Assembly (NCBI GenBank): GCA_003635265.1
Contig: PYIZ01000030.1
Coordinates: 1 to 64,000, forward strand
DNA: 64,000 nucleotides
Direction of reading: 5' to 3'
Origin: Candidatus Poribacteria bacterium
GTDB lineage: Bacteria; Poribacteria; WGA-4E; PCPOR2b
A model generated the notes under the pieces. That model was not told where the DNA came from and ran no database searches. It was given only the letters and a program-made list of their open reading frames with translations. Shown piece after piece: positions 9,037 through 18,279 of this stretch. Each line of letters opens with the position of its first letter. Position 1 is the stretch's first letter. Position numbers and translations under genes: made by a program.

Positions 9037-10950
9037 ATGCCGAAACAATCCCTGTGTTTCTCTTTATTTCTGTCAATTTGCTTCTCAATCCCATTGACGG
9101 CAACCGCACAAACGGTAAACATCCCTGACCCCAACCTCCGTGCTGCGATTGAGCGAAGTCTCGATAAAGCATCGGCGGATGTCATCACTGCAGCGGATAT
9201 GGCAACTTTGATCGATTTTGATGCTCCAAATATCAACATTACCGACTTGACCGGACTGGAACACGCAACCAATCTGATACACCTAGATCTTGGTGCCGAA
9301 TTTGTGCAGGTGCTAGGTATCGTCAATAGTAACTCGATATCAGATCTCTCACCTCTATCAGGATTATATCAACTGACAACGCTGGATCTTGACAACAACT
9401 CCATCTCAGACGTCTCACCTCTGGGGGGATTAACCAATCTGACAAACCTGCAGATTTGGAATAACTCCATATCGGACCTCTCACCCCTAGTCGCAAACAC
9501 CGGCCTAAGGGGCGGAGACCAAGTGGATGTGTGGGGAAATTTCCTCAACGCTCTGTCCATCAACACCCACATTCCCACTCTACAAAGCAGAGGTGTTACC
9601 ATTGGGTTTGACAACATCGTTGTGCAACCAGAGAATATCACTCAAATCGTGGATATACCCGACCCCGACCTGCGCGCTGCCATTAATGACATCCGTGGCA
9701 AAGTACCAGAGGCCACCATCACCGCAGCAGATATGTCGGTTTTGACCTACCTCTACCTTTTCGGCGAGGATCGGAACATTAACATTAGCGATTTGACAGG
9801 ACTTGAGCACGCAACCAACCTAACACGACTGTTATTTCCGGGCAACTCTATATCGGATATATCACCTCTGGCAGGACTAACCAATCTGACAGAACTGGAA
9901 CTTCGGTATAACTCTATATTCGACATCTCACCTATAGCAGGATTAACTCAGTTGACATACCTACATCTCGGTAGCAACAATATATCGGACATTTCCGCCC
10001 TTACAGGATTAACCAATCTGGAACAACTGTTACTTTGGAGCAACAATATATCCGATATCTCTGCTGTCGCGGGATTAAATCAACTGATATTCCTGCGGCT
10101 CGACAACAACTCTATATCAGACATTTCTGCGGTCACGGGATTAACTAACCTCACAGAACTGTCGCTTTACAATAACGCTATATCAGATCTGTCACCCCTA
10201 CTCAAAAATAAAGGATTGGGGCGTGGGGACTGGGTAGATGTGAGGAGAAATCCACTCAGCACCCTATCCATTAACACGCACATTCCTACCCTCCAAAGCA
10301 GAGGGGTCGCGGTTGGGTTTGATGACATTGTAGCGCAACCGGCGGATGTCAACGGTGATGGTGTCGTGAACATCTTCGATTTGGTCTCGGTTGCATCCCA
10401 CCTTGGAAAACAGGGGCAAAATCTGACGGCAGATGTTAATCGCGATGGGATTGTCGATATTCTGGATTTGGTCTTGGTTGCAGGCATGTTTGGAGATGCA
10501 GCAGCCGCACCTTCAGCGCAGCCACAAACATCTGAGATGCTCACAGCGGCAGCGGTTCGGGGTTGGCTGGCCGACGCAAAGGCACTTGAAATTCGGGACC
10601 CAATCATGAAACAGGGAGTTATTGTGCTTCAACAACTCCTAGCCTCCCTGACCCCAACAGAAACCCAACTGTTACCAAACTACCCCAATCCATTCAACCC
10701 CGAAACATGGATCCCATATCACTTGGCGGAGGACGTTTTAGTCACCCTGACCATCTATGACGAGGCAGGGCAGGTCGTCCGGACAATCGACGTCGGATTC
10801 CAACCTGCATCTGCCTACGAGAGTCGATCACAGGCTATCTATTGGGACGGCAGAAACCAACTCGGTGAGCAAGTGGCAAGTGGTGTCTACTTCTACCACC
10901 TATCTGCTGGAGATTATTCCGCCACACGAAAAATGTTGATTCTCAAATAG
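9037..10950 (+). CDS. Secreted leucine-rich-repeat protein with dockerin-like and FlgD-like C-terminal domains
   Basis: 637 residues. A signal peptide (1-24, ending TATAQ) is followed by two LRR modules. Each opens with VNIPDPNLRAAI or VDIPDPDLRAAI and continues with LxxLTxLxLxxNSISDISPLxGL repeats; the first is the shorter. Residues 437-486 hold two dockerin-like loops (DVNGDGVVNIFDL, DVNRDGIVDILDL). Residues 545-637 form an FlgD-Ig-like tail (NYPNPFNPETWIPY, WDGRNQLGEQVASG, GVYFY, RKMLILK), comparable to C-terminal sorting/anchoring domains in other phyla. GAGGAG lies 8 bases before the ATG. Probable role: cell-surface binding protein; the partner is unknown. The near-identical LRR modules point to internal duplication. 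Confidence 0.9.
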   Translation: MPKQSLCFSLFLSICFSIPLTATAQTVNIPDPNLRAAIERSLDKASADVITAADMATLIDFDAPNINITDLTGLEHATNLIHLDLGAEFVQVLGIVNSNSISDLSPLSGLYQLTTLDLDNNSISDVSPLGGLTNLTNLQIWNNSISDLSPLVANTGLRGGDQVDVWGNFLNALSINTHIPTLQSRGVTIGFDNIVVQPENITQIVDIPDPDLRAAINDIRGKVPEATITAADMSVLTYLYLFGEDRNINISDLTGLEHATNLTRLLFPGNSISDISPLAGLTNLTELELRYNSIFDISPIAGLTQLTYLHLGSNNISDISALTGLTNLEQLLLWSNNISDISAVAGLNQLIFLRLDNNSISDISAVTGLTNLTELSLYNNAISDLSPLLKNKGLGRGDWVDVRRNPLSTLSINTHIPTLQSRGVAVGFDDIVAQPADVNGDGVVNIFDLVSVASHLGKQGQNLTADVNRDGIVDILDLVLVAGMFGDAAAAPSAQPQTSEMLTAAAVRGWLADAKALEIRDPIMKQGVIVLQQLLASLTPTETQLLPNYPNPFNPETWIPYHLAEDVLVTLTIYDEAGQVVRTIDVGFQPASAYESRSQAIYWDGRNQLGEQVASGVYFYHLSAGDYSATRKMLILK

Positions 10951-10959
10951 TCCGCCGCG

Positions 10960-10968
10960 TGTTATAAT
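10960..10968 (+). promoter_or_regulatory. Extended -10 element upstream of the 11113 gene
   Basis: TGTTATAAT (TGn plus TATAAT at 10963-10968), about 145 bases before the start codon. No good -35 box is seen. Confidence 0.4.
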
Positions 10969-11112
10969 AGTTTAAGCTGCTAGTCGCATAGAAAAAGCGA
11001 GTTTTTCACGTTTGTATCATCTGATTCTGGGAAAATAGGTTGGATGTTTCCGTTAAACAGCATGCCTTCTCGCAGCTTAGGTTAAAATAAGCATCAAGAG
11101 GAAACCTGAAAA

Positions 11113-11826
11113 ATGGCTTTTACTGTAGAAGATTATCGTGATTTGGTTCAGCTGCTGTCCGAGCGTCCAGATTGGCGATCGGAGTTACGGCAGCTGCTGC
11201 TTTCCGATGAACTGCTAACTTTACCGGAAATCGTCAGAGGATTGGCAGAAGCGCAGCAGCGTGCTGAAGTACGACTTGCTAATGTCGAAGATCGGCTATC
11301 TAAAATAGAAACCGCAATACAACATCTGACTGAACAGGTAAGAGCACTGACGGAGAGTCAACGACAAACAGAGAACACCGTTAGCAGGCTAAAGGGTGAA
11401 TCCCTAGAGTGGTCTTACCGTAACAAGATCTATGGGTACTTCGGGTATCTTATGCGTCGGCTGAAGGTTGTCGATCTGTCCACGATTGATGAAGCATTAG
11501 AGGCGACCCTTACCTCCAGCGAATTTCGTGACGTTTTTCGTCTAGATCTGCTAGCTACCGGACAATTGCGAACGTCTCCTGATCGTCCCGAAGTCTGGTT
11601 GGCAATAGAAATTTCGTCGGTGGTAGATAGCAATGATGTGGATCGTGCATGGCGACGGGCGGACCTGATTCGGCGGGTGACACCGCTTGTTTTGCCCGTT
11701 GCTGCCGGAGACCGGGTAACATCTGGAGCCGAAACCGCTGCCCGTGATCAGAATGTAGTCCTAATGACAAATGGACAGGCACAATTTTGGGATGCAGCTG
11801 TAGCGGCATGGATTCGCCCTTCATAG
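11113..11826 (+). CDS. Coiled-coil protein with PD-(D/E)XK-like C-terminal domain
   Basis: 237 residues. An N-terminal helical region (MAFTVEDYRDLVQLL, PDWRSELRQLLL) is followed by a coiled coil at about 50-95 (heptads rich in L, E, Q and R). The C-terminal domain contains ESLEWSYRNKIYGYF and later WLAIEISSVVD, which resembles the core of PD-(D/E)XK-type uncharacterised proteins common in cyanobacteria and related phyla. No enzymatic role is known. It stops 20 bases before the formate dehydrogenase start and could be co-transcribed, but a functional link is not evident. A 5' fragment of a second copy lies at 8987-9023. Confidence 0.7.
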   Translation: MAFTVEDYRDLVQLLSERPDWRSELRQLLLSDELLTLPEIVRGLAEAQQRAEVRLANVEDRLSKIETAIQHLTEQVRALTESQRQTENTVSRLKGESLEWSYRNKIYGYFGYLMRRLKVVDLSTIDEALEATLTSSEFRDVFRLDLLATGQLRTSPDRPEVWLAIEISSVVDSNDVDRAWRRADLIRRVTPLVLPVAAGDRVTSGAETAARDQNVVLMTNGQAQFWDAAVAAWIRPS

Positions 11827-11846
11827 AAATAGAAAGGAAAAACAGA

Positions 11847-14582
11847 ATGAACCCACCCGTTCCTAAGCAGACCGCAACAATCACACTCGACGGAGAGGAA
11901 GTCACCTTCACCGAAGGGGAAACCATTTACGAAATCGCGGAGCGGCATCGGAAACAGGTCCCAACCCTCTGCTACGACCCCCGCCTTGAAGCGTTCGGTG
12001 GCTGCCGTCTCTGCGTTGTTGAACTGGAAGGCTCTCGAAACCCCGTCGCGTCCTGTACAACGAAGGCAACGCCCGGCATGGTCGTCCGAACAGCAACCAA
12101 TGAGATTGAAAAATACCGAAAAACCTTGCTGGAGATGGTGACATCCGAAAACCGCGAACTCGATGTCGATTCCTTGCGCGGCTATGCGTCACAGGAACTG
12201 ACAACGCTCGTCAACCGATACGGGGCGCGCACCGGACGATTCATCGGCGCACAGTCGGGAACCAGCAATACTGACGACAAGAATCCCTTTATCCTGCGCG
12301 ATTACGATCTCTGTATCTCCTGTTACCGGTGCGTCCGCGTCTGTGCCGAGCAGGAGGGGGATTACGCAATCAGCGTCATGAATCGTGGCTTCCACACGCA
12401 GATTACCACTGAATTCAATGGCGAGTTGAGAGATTCGGCGTGTACCTTCTGCGGTCAGTGCGTGCAGACCTGCCCGACGGGCGCCCTCGCCGACAAGAAA
12501 GCGATGCGTGCAGTCGATCGACCGGGCGAAATCGAGAAAACCCGCACCATCTGTCCCTACTGCGGTGTCGGTTGCTCAATCGACCTCCTGACTAAAGAGG
12601 ATAGGATCGTCGGCATCCACCCCGCGATGGACGGACCTGCAAACGAGGGAGCGCTTTGCGTCAAGGGTCAGTTCGCCTTCGACTTTGTGCACCACCCCGA
12701 CCGGTTGACCACCCCACTCGTTCGCGGCGAGGATGGCGAATTGCACGAAGCGAGTTGGGACGAGGCACTCGATCGCGCAGCTGAAGGCTTCCGACAAGTG
12801 AGCGAGAAACATGGCAGACACAGCATCTACGGTGTCGCCTCCGGTCGCGCACCGAGCGAAGCGGCGTATCTCATGCAGAAATTCATCCGTGTCGGCTTCG
12901 GCACAAACTACATCGACAACTGTAGCCGTGCCTGACATGCCCCAACGGTTGCCGGTCTGGCAGCCACAATCGGACGCGGTGCGATGTCGAACCCACTGAT
13001 TGACATGGAGAAACCGGATGTAATCTTCTGCATCGGAACAAACATGACCGAATGCCACCCTGTCGCAGCAACACGCCTCAAAAAAGCAATCGCAGGCGGA
13101 GCGAAGCTAATTGTTGCCGATCCACGGCGCATCGGGCTTGCAGAGATGTCGGATCTCTTCCTGCCACTCCGGGTTGGATCGGATGTCGCACTCCTGCTCG
13201 GCATGGCGCACGTCATCGCACGTGAGGGACTTATCGATCGAGACTTCATCGAAAATCGGACGACGGAGAGCGACGCCTTCCTTGAACACCTTGTCGAATT
13301 TACGCCAGCGTGGGCGGAAGAAATCTCAGGCGTACCTGCCAAGGATATCGAAACCGCCGCGATGTGGTACGGCGAATCGGCGAAAGCCGCAATCTACTAC
13401 ACACTCGGCATCACCGAGCATATCTGCGGCGTCGATAATGTGCAGAGCCTCTGCAACCTTGCCCTCATGACTGGCAACATCGGTCGCGAAGGCACCGGTA
13501 TCAACCCGATGCGTGGCCAGAACAACATTCAGGGCGCAGGCGATAGCGGCGCACTCCCGAACAATTATCCCGGCTTCCAGCCTGTCATAGATCCAGCGAA
13601 CCAAGCAAAGTTCAAGGAACTCTACGGCAGAGAGATAGACATAGATAAGGGAATTACCAAAGTCACCGCGCTCGACCTCTGCGGTGACGAAATCCGCGCC
13701 ATGCTGATTGATGGCGAAAACACGCTACTCTCCGATCCGGATCGTGTACATTGCGAACACGCCCTGAAGAGTCTTGACCACCTCGTCGTCATCGACATCT
13801 TCCTGACCGACACCGCGGAACTCGCTGATGTCGTTCTGCCTGCGACCGCCTTCGGTGAGACAGACGGAGTTTGCTCAAACACAGAGCGTCGCGTCCAACG
13901 TCTCCGTGCAGCCGTGCCGCCGCCGGGGGAAGCCAAACCGGATTGGTGGATCATCTGTCAACTCGCAAAACGACTCGGCTTGGCGGGATTCGACTTCGGC
14001 GAACCGAAAGCGGTCTTCAACGAACTGTGCAGCGTCTCGCCGATTTACGCAGGACTCGATTGGGAGCGTATTGAAAACAGCGAGTACCAGTGGCCCGTGC
14101 CCGACAAAGATCACCCTGGCACTCCCCGACTGCACGAAGGCGAGTTTGTGAACGGGCGGGGTATCTTCTCAATCGTGCGTTACCGAGATCCAGCGGAGAC
14201 CATCAGCGATGATTTTCCCGTCTGGCTGACAACCGGACGCAGGCTCCAATCTTACCACACGCGCACACAAACCGGTCGAGCACAGGGGATCGACTACCTG
14301 CTCTCCGAAGAAGCGCTTGAGGTAAACCCCGCCGATGTTGAAGGCTGGGGACTCAGGGACGGGGGCTGGTGCGAGTTGTCGAGTGTACGTGGTAGCGTAA
14401 AGGTCAAGGTAAAATCCACCAACCGCTCCCCGCGCGGAACGGTCTTCGCCAGCTTTAGCTTCAGCGATGTACCTGTAAATATCCTAACAGGTTCCGGCTA
14501 CGACCCGATTACGGAGACAGCGGAGCTCAAAGTATGTCCGGTCCGCGTTGAACCAACCGACAATCCAAGGCTCGGAACTTAA
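11847..14582 (+). CDS. fdhA: Formate dehydrogenase catalytic subunit, selenocysteine-containing
   Basis: One 911-residue protein read through TGA at 12933-12935 as selenocysteine 363. On both sides of the TGA the frame and the family sequence continue without a break (DNCSRA, Sec, HAPTVAGL). It oxidises formate to CO2 at a molybdenum or tungsten bis-MGD centre. In order: a [2Fe-2S] domain (Cys42, 53, 56, 70); two [4Fe-4S] clusters (Cys156/159/162/166 and 199/202/205/209); the cluster next to the active site (Cys236, 239, 243, 271); the molybdopterin domains; and a C-terminal MGD-binding domain (LTTGRRLQSYHTRTQTGRA). The His-Cys3 cluster usual after the [2Fe-2S] domain appears lost. Length fits NAD(P)- or ferredoxin-linked FdhA enzymes. 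AAAGGA lies 8 bases before the ATG. No NADH-binding subunits, fdhD or sel genes are nearby. Confidence 0.93.
12933..12965 (+). promoter_or_regulatory. UGA selenocysteine codon and bacterial SECIS hairpin
   Basis: The TGA (12933-12935) is followed at a fixed distance by a 7-bp stem, GGTTGCC (12947-12953) with GGCAGCC (12959-12965), closing a five-base loop GGTCT (12954-12958). The GU in the loop and the register of the stem match the SelB-binding hairpin of Escherichia coli fdhF as I remember it. Flanking codons are those of a selenocysteine formate dehydrogenase. Confidence 0.88.
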
Positions 14583-14858
14583 CCCAACACAGCATCCGCG
14601 AATCTACACAAATCTTCCACGAATGATTTAAAGAGCGCGCATAATTCAAGCCATATTATCACTGGATTCGGGCATCGTAGGGGCGAGGTTTCCTCGCCCA
14701 ACAGGTTGGGCAACCTAACTTTTGTGTAGGGAACGGAAATCTCTGTTCGATTTTCCCTTACGCATTACGTATCAGGTATTATTCCCCATTTTTCCGTTTT
14801 CATCAGCAAAAATCTGCGAGATCTGCGTTCCTATTTAAATTCGCAGCGAACCAAACAA
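14583..14858. repeat. Intergenic run of hairpin and dispersed repeats
   Basis: Contains a GCGAATC...CCACGAATGATTT repeat (14595-14630) also seen at 15080-15115 and 16648-16697. Also present are a hairpin GGGCGAGG-TTT-CCTCGCCC (14681-14699) and a second, AGGTTG-GG-CAACCT (14703-14716). The hairpins could end the fdhA transcript, but no T-run follows. Confidence 0.5.
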
Positions 14859-15074
14859 ATGACACGAACAAGACTATATTGTCTATTGACATTCTTCCTT
14901 GTGGCGACCATTCCTTGGCTCTTCACAAAATCCCATTCAGTGCAGATTTTCGGGTTCCCACCTTGGGCATTCTATAGCTTTTGCACGACAATCCTATACG
15001 CCGTTATAGTTGCGGTCTGTCTCCGCCGCTATTGGTCAGTCTCCGCAAAAGATGACGACGATCCTGAATCATAA
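14859..15074 (+). CDS. Small membrane protein, DUF3311-like symporter partner
   Basis: 71 residues with two hydrophobic helices: LYCLLTFFLVATIPWLF and, after FGFPPWAFYSF, TTILYAVIVAVCL. The tail is acidic (DDDDPES). The P-W and GFPPWAFYS patterns match DUF3311, a family usually encoded immediately before sodium:solute symporters, which is the case here (symporter at 15161). A role in assembly or stability of the symporter is inferred from that association. No clear ribosome binding site is visible. Confidence 0.7.
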   Translation: MTRTRLYCLLTFFLVATIPWLFTKSHSVQIFGFPPWAFYSFCTTILYAVIVAVCLRRYWSVSAKDDDDPES

Positions 15075-15160
15075 AGCAGCCGCGAATTTTCACGAATGAT
15101 TTTGCACAAATTCGCGTGGGGTCTCGGATACCAACGAACTAATGAATAGATGGTTATAAG

Positions 15161-16633
15161 ATGAACACAACAGCACTGCTCGGTCCCGGTGGCATCATCT
15201 TTATGGGGATCTACTTAGCATCCCTCATCTTGGTCGGGCTTGCCGGACGATTCGCACGCCGAGAAAATTCAATGGCTGACTTCTACCTCGGCAACCGGGG
15301 GCTCGGTCTGTTTGTCCTGTTCCTTACCCTCTATGCAACGCAATACAGTGGGCTCACGCTAATCGGATTTGTTGGCAACGTATATCGAACCGGCTATTTC
15401 TTCTTGGTGAGCGTAACCTTTTCAATGTCGATCCTCGCCGCGTATCTAGTCTATGCACCTAAGTTCCATCGGCTCTCCCGTCAACACAGCTATATCACAA
15501 TCGGCGACTACATCCAGCAGCGGTTTGGATCTACCACGCTAACGGCACTTTCAACCGTTATTTTCATTATCGCACTCGGAAATTATATCCTAAGCAACCT
15601 CAAAGCCATCGGTTACATCGTCGAGGCATCAACGGGCGGTTACGTAACATTTGTCCAAGGCGTGATTGTTTTGTCAATAATCATGCTGATTTACGAAACG
15701 CTCGGCGGATTGCGAAGCGTCGCATGGACAGATGCTATTCAAGGGGTTCTACTATTGGTGGGATGCGTCTTTATTTTTGGCGTAATCAGCTACCAATACG
15801 GCGGATTATCCGCCACCGCGGAGAAACTGATGGTAACGCAACCCGCCTTTTGGCAGCCGCCGACGCTAAAACTAAAACTCACTTGGTTGAGCACATTGAC
15901 AATCGTCTTTTTTGGACCGTCGATCTACCCACACGCCACCCAACGCATCTATGCGGCGAAAGATGAACAGACGCTACGCCGTTCCTTCCAGATCATGGTC
16001 TTCATGCCAATTTTTACCACCTTCTTCATGTTCGTCGTCGGTCTTGTCGGTGCAGCACAGTTCCCGGGACTCGATCGGCTAGGCAGCGAACAGGTTGCCC
16101 TATTCTTGCTGAACGATATGGCAGAACAGCTCCCCGGCATCCGAATTTTACTAGTTCTCTTTCTCTCTGCCGCCGTGGCTGCGATTATGTCCACCGTTGA
16201 CTCTGCGCTCCTTGCAGTTTCCTCCGTTTTTACACAGGACCTGTATAAGCGGATGCGACCCGATGTATCCCAACATCACCTGACTGTTACTGGGAAGGTT
16301 TTTTCATGGGGACTTATGGCGGTGCTGGTCTTTCTGGCGATTCAACTCCCACAAACGCTCTGGCGGCTGACAGAGATCAAACTCGAGCTGCTATGCCAAG
16401 TCGCCCCCGCCATCTTCCTCGGTGTCCATCTGAAATCCCTTCGTACTGATGCTGTTCTGTCGGGGCTTCTTGTTGGCACCTGCGTTGCGCTAGGGATCAT
16501 GTTTGCCAATCTTATTGGCATGGGGGTCGCAACGAAACCGATGGGGATCCACGCCGGTGTCTGGGGGTTAGCCGCGAATTTCCTAACAGTCGGACTCGTC
16601 TCAAAAGTAGTAAGCATACGCCGTATGCCGTAA
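15161..16633 (+). CDS. Sodium:solute symporter family transporter
   Basis: 490-residue inner-membrane protein of the SSS family, about 13 transmembrane helices, importing an organic solute with sodium. Family segments: SMADFYLGNRGLGLFVLFLTLYATQYSG near the N-terminus, then YETLGGLRSVAWTDAIQGVLLL, and AAIMSTVDSALLAVSSVFTQDLY, whose MSTVDS...L residues belong to the sodium site. Substrate is not predictable; pantothenate, proline or sugar-type members are closest in layout. The last codons and stop (IRRMP, TAA at 16631-16633) lie inside a copy of the palindromic GGCATAC/GTATGCC repeat, suggesting the natural 3' end was changed by the repeat. Confidence 0.88.
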   Translation: MNTTALLGPGGIIFMGIYLASLILVGLAGRFARRENSMADFYLGNRGLGLFVLFLTLYATQYSGLTLIGFVGNVYRTGYFFLVSVTFSMSILAAYLVYAPKFHRLSRQHSYITIGDYIQQRFGSTTLTALSTVIFIIALGNYILSNLKAIGYIVEASTGGYVTFVQGVIVLSIIMLIYETLGGLRSVAWTDAIQGVLLLVGCVFIFGVISYQYGGLSATAEKLMVTQPAFWQPPTLKLKLTWLSTLTIVFFGPSIYPHATQRIYAAKDEQTLRRSFQIMVFMPIFTTFFMFVVGLVGAAQFPGLDRLGSEQVALFLLNDMAEQLPGIRILLVLFLSAAVAAIMSTVDSALLAVSSVFTQDLYKRMRPDVSQHHLTVTGKVFSWGLMAVLVFLAIQLPQTLWRLTEIKLELLCQVAPAIFLGVHLKSLRTDAVLSGLLVGTCVALGIMFANLIGMGVATKPMGIHAGVWGLAANFLTVGLVSKVVSIRRMP

Positions 16634-16634
16634 C
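16607..16634 (+). repeat. Palindromic repeat family A, copy 1
   Basis: GTAGTA followed by GCATAC-GCC-GTATGC and CGTAAC. It forms the last codons and stop of the symporter gene. Six further copies: 21233, 23039, 32624, 42096, 47473 and 59671 (reverse). Confidence 0.75.
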
Positions 16635-16726
16635 TTCTTAAAACATTTATCCACGAATCCACGCAAATCTCGCTAAATAATTCGTGGAGATTCGCGGATG
16701 CTCTACTCTGGGAGAAAACAGATACA

Positions 16727-17800
16727 ATGGAACCTATCAAACTCGGCTATGTCGGCTGCGGCTTCATGGCGCAGAAGGTGCATATCCCGAACTTCACCAG
16801 CCTTCCCAACTGTGAACTCATTGGATTGGCAGAAGTGCGACCGGAACTCGGTCAAGCAGTGCAGCAGCGATGGGGAATCCCCCGTCTCTACACCGATCAC
16901 ACCGAACTGGCAGCCGACCCCGAAATCGAAGCCGTTGCCGTCTCCGCCGACTTTGCCTTGCAGGGAGAGATTGCGAAGGACCTCCTTAGCGCAGGGAAGC
17001 AGGTCTTCATGGAGAAACCGATGGCGGTCTCAGTCCAGCAGGCGGAGTCGATTGTCGCCGCTGGGAAAGCAGCCGGCACGAAGTTGATGGTTGGCTACAT
17101 GAAACGGTATGACGCCGGCAACGAACTGGTCAGGTCTAAAGTGGATCAGTTTCGAGAAACGGGTGAATTGGGAGGGATGACCTACGTGCGGAATCACGGT
17201 TTCTGTGGAGAATGGATCTGCAACCTCGATACACCGATGGTAATGAGCGATGTGCCGAAACCGGACGCCCCCGCACAAACGCCTGAATGGCTGCCATCGG
17301 AATGGGTGCGTCCCTATTTGAGCTACCTGCAGCAATACACCCATAACATCAACCTATTGCGCTGGTTCTTAGATGCCAGCGATCAGGCGCAGGTAAAAGT
17401 CGTTGACCTTGACGATAACGGTTACAGTGGGGTCGTCATCTTCGAGATGGCGGGTGTGCGCGTAACTCTCGAAACGGGCAGGGTTTCACACTATCGGTGG
17501 GATGAGCATACGCAAATCTACTTTGAAGACGGTTGGGTGCATACATGGGCACCACCGCTCCTGCTGAAAAACACCCCCGCTGAAGTAGAGATTTACCGGG
17601 CTGGAGAGACGCAGGAAATCTCACGCCCAATCCCGAAGCCGAACTGGACATGGGCGTACCGACGCGAGGTGGAACATTTCATCGAAAACGTTCGGAACGA
17701 CACGCCGTTTAGGTCGTCTGGTGAGGATACCTTGACCGATGTGCGCCTGTTTGAAGATATCTATCGGATGCTTCTGCACCAACGTCAGGGACAAATATAA
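16727..17800 (+). CDS. Gfo/Idh/MocA family oxidoreductase
   Basis: 357-residue NAD(P)-dependent sugar-type dehydrogenase. N-terminal Rossmann motif GYVGCGFMAQKVH; the EKP motif in VFMEKPMAVS carries the conserved lysine; the C-terminal alpha/beta domain includes MVGYMKRYDAGNELV. GGGAGAAAA precedes the ATG. Substrate unknown; typical substrates are sugars, inositols or their derivatives. The following 112 bases contain two hairpins (17820-17872) and then the Rieske gene in the same direction, so the two may be co-transcribed. Confidence 0.87.
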   Translation: MEPIKLGYVGCGFMAQKVHIPNFTSLPNCELIGLAEVRPELGQAVQQRWGIPRLYTDHTELAADPEIEAVAVSADFALQGEIAKDLLSAGKQVFMEKPMAVSVQQAESIVAAGKAAGTKLMVGYMKRYDAGNELVRSKVDQFRETGELGGMTYVRNHGFCGEWICNLDTPMVMSDVPKPDAPAQTPEWLPSEWVRPYLSYLQQYTHNINLLRWFLDASDQAQVKVVDLDDNGYSGVVIFEMAGVRVTLETGRVSHYRWDEHTQIYFEDGWVHTWAPPLLLKNTPAEVEIYRAGETQEISRPIPKPNWTWAYRREVEHFIENVRNDTPFRSSGEDTLTDVRLFEDIYRMLLHQRQGQI

Positions 17801-17819
17801 TTGAGAACTATTCAGCGTA

Positions 17820-17872
17820 TAGGTCGAGATCCATATCTCGACACGGCATGTCGATTTTGGAAAATCGACCTA
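17820..17872. repeat. Double hairpin repeat (GTCGAGAT family), copy 1
   Basis: Hairpin GTCGAGAT-CCAT-ATCTCGAC (17823-17842) then GTCGATTTT-GG-AAAATCGAC (17850-17869). The outer ends TAGGTCGA and TCGACCTA also pair. A related single hairpin lies at 21313-21332. Confidence 0.65.
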
Positions 17873-17911
17873 CAGATTGGGTGAATATAGTTGAGGAGAA
17901 AGGAGAGAACC

Positions 17912-18220
17912 GTGTCAGATTTTGTAACGGTTGCAAAAACATCAGATATTCGGCAGGGACGAGGCAAGGCATTCACCGTCAACGGGAAGCGAATTGCAGT
18001 TTTCAATGCCGACGGTGAGAATTTCTACGCCTTAGCCAATGCGTGTGCCCATGCGCTGGGTCCGCTTGGCAGGGGGCGCGTCAGGAATGGGTCGGTCATC
18101 TGCCCAGTTCACAGCTACGCTTACGATGTCACAAACGGACGTTGCTATACGGATGAGCGACTCCGCGTTAGATCATACGAAGTGGTTGTTGAAAACGATG
18201 AGATTAAGGTCAAGTGCTGA
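17912..18220 (+). CDS. Rieske [2Fe-2S] ferredoxin-like protein
   Basis: 102 residues, a stand-alone Rieske domain. Cluster ligands are Cys45, His47, Cys64 and His67 (CAH, then CPVH 17 residues on). By family knowledge such small proteins pass electrons to oxygenases or reductases; the electron partner cannot be told here. Start is GTG 17912, with AAAGGAG 6-7 bases upstream; a TTG seven codons earlier lacks a site. The gene ends 60 bases before the convergent TrmJ-like gene. Confidence 0.88.
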   Translation: MSDFVTVAKTSDIRQGRGKAFTVNGKRIAVFNADGENFYALANACAHALGPLGRGRVRNGSVICPVHSYAYDVTNGRCYTDERLRVRSYEVVVENDEIKVKC

Positions 18221-18279
18221 GATTATCCCCGTAGGCGCATTGAGTTCTACTGTAGGAGGGATCTCCGAATCCCGACTCC

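Noticed and set aside
12933..12983. Formate dehydrogenase split into two genes or a frameshifted pseudogene at the TGA
   Set aside because: The frame is the same on both sides, the codons between TGA and the next ATG encode conserved family residues (HAPTVAGLAATIGRG), and a SECIS hairpin follows.
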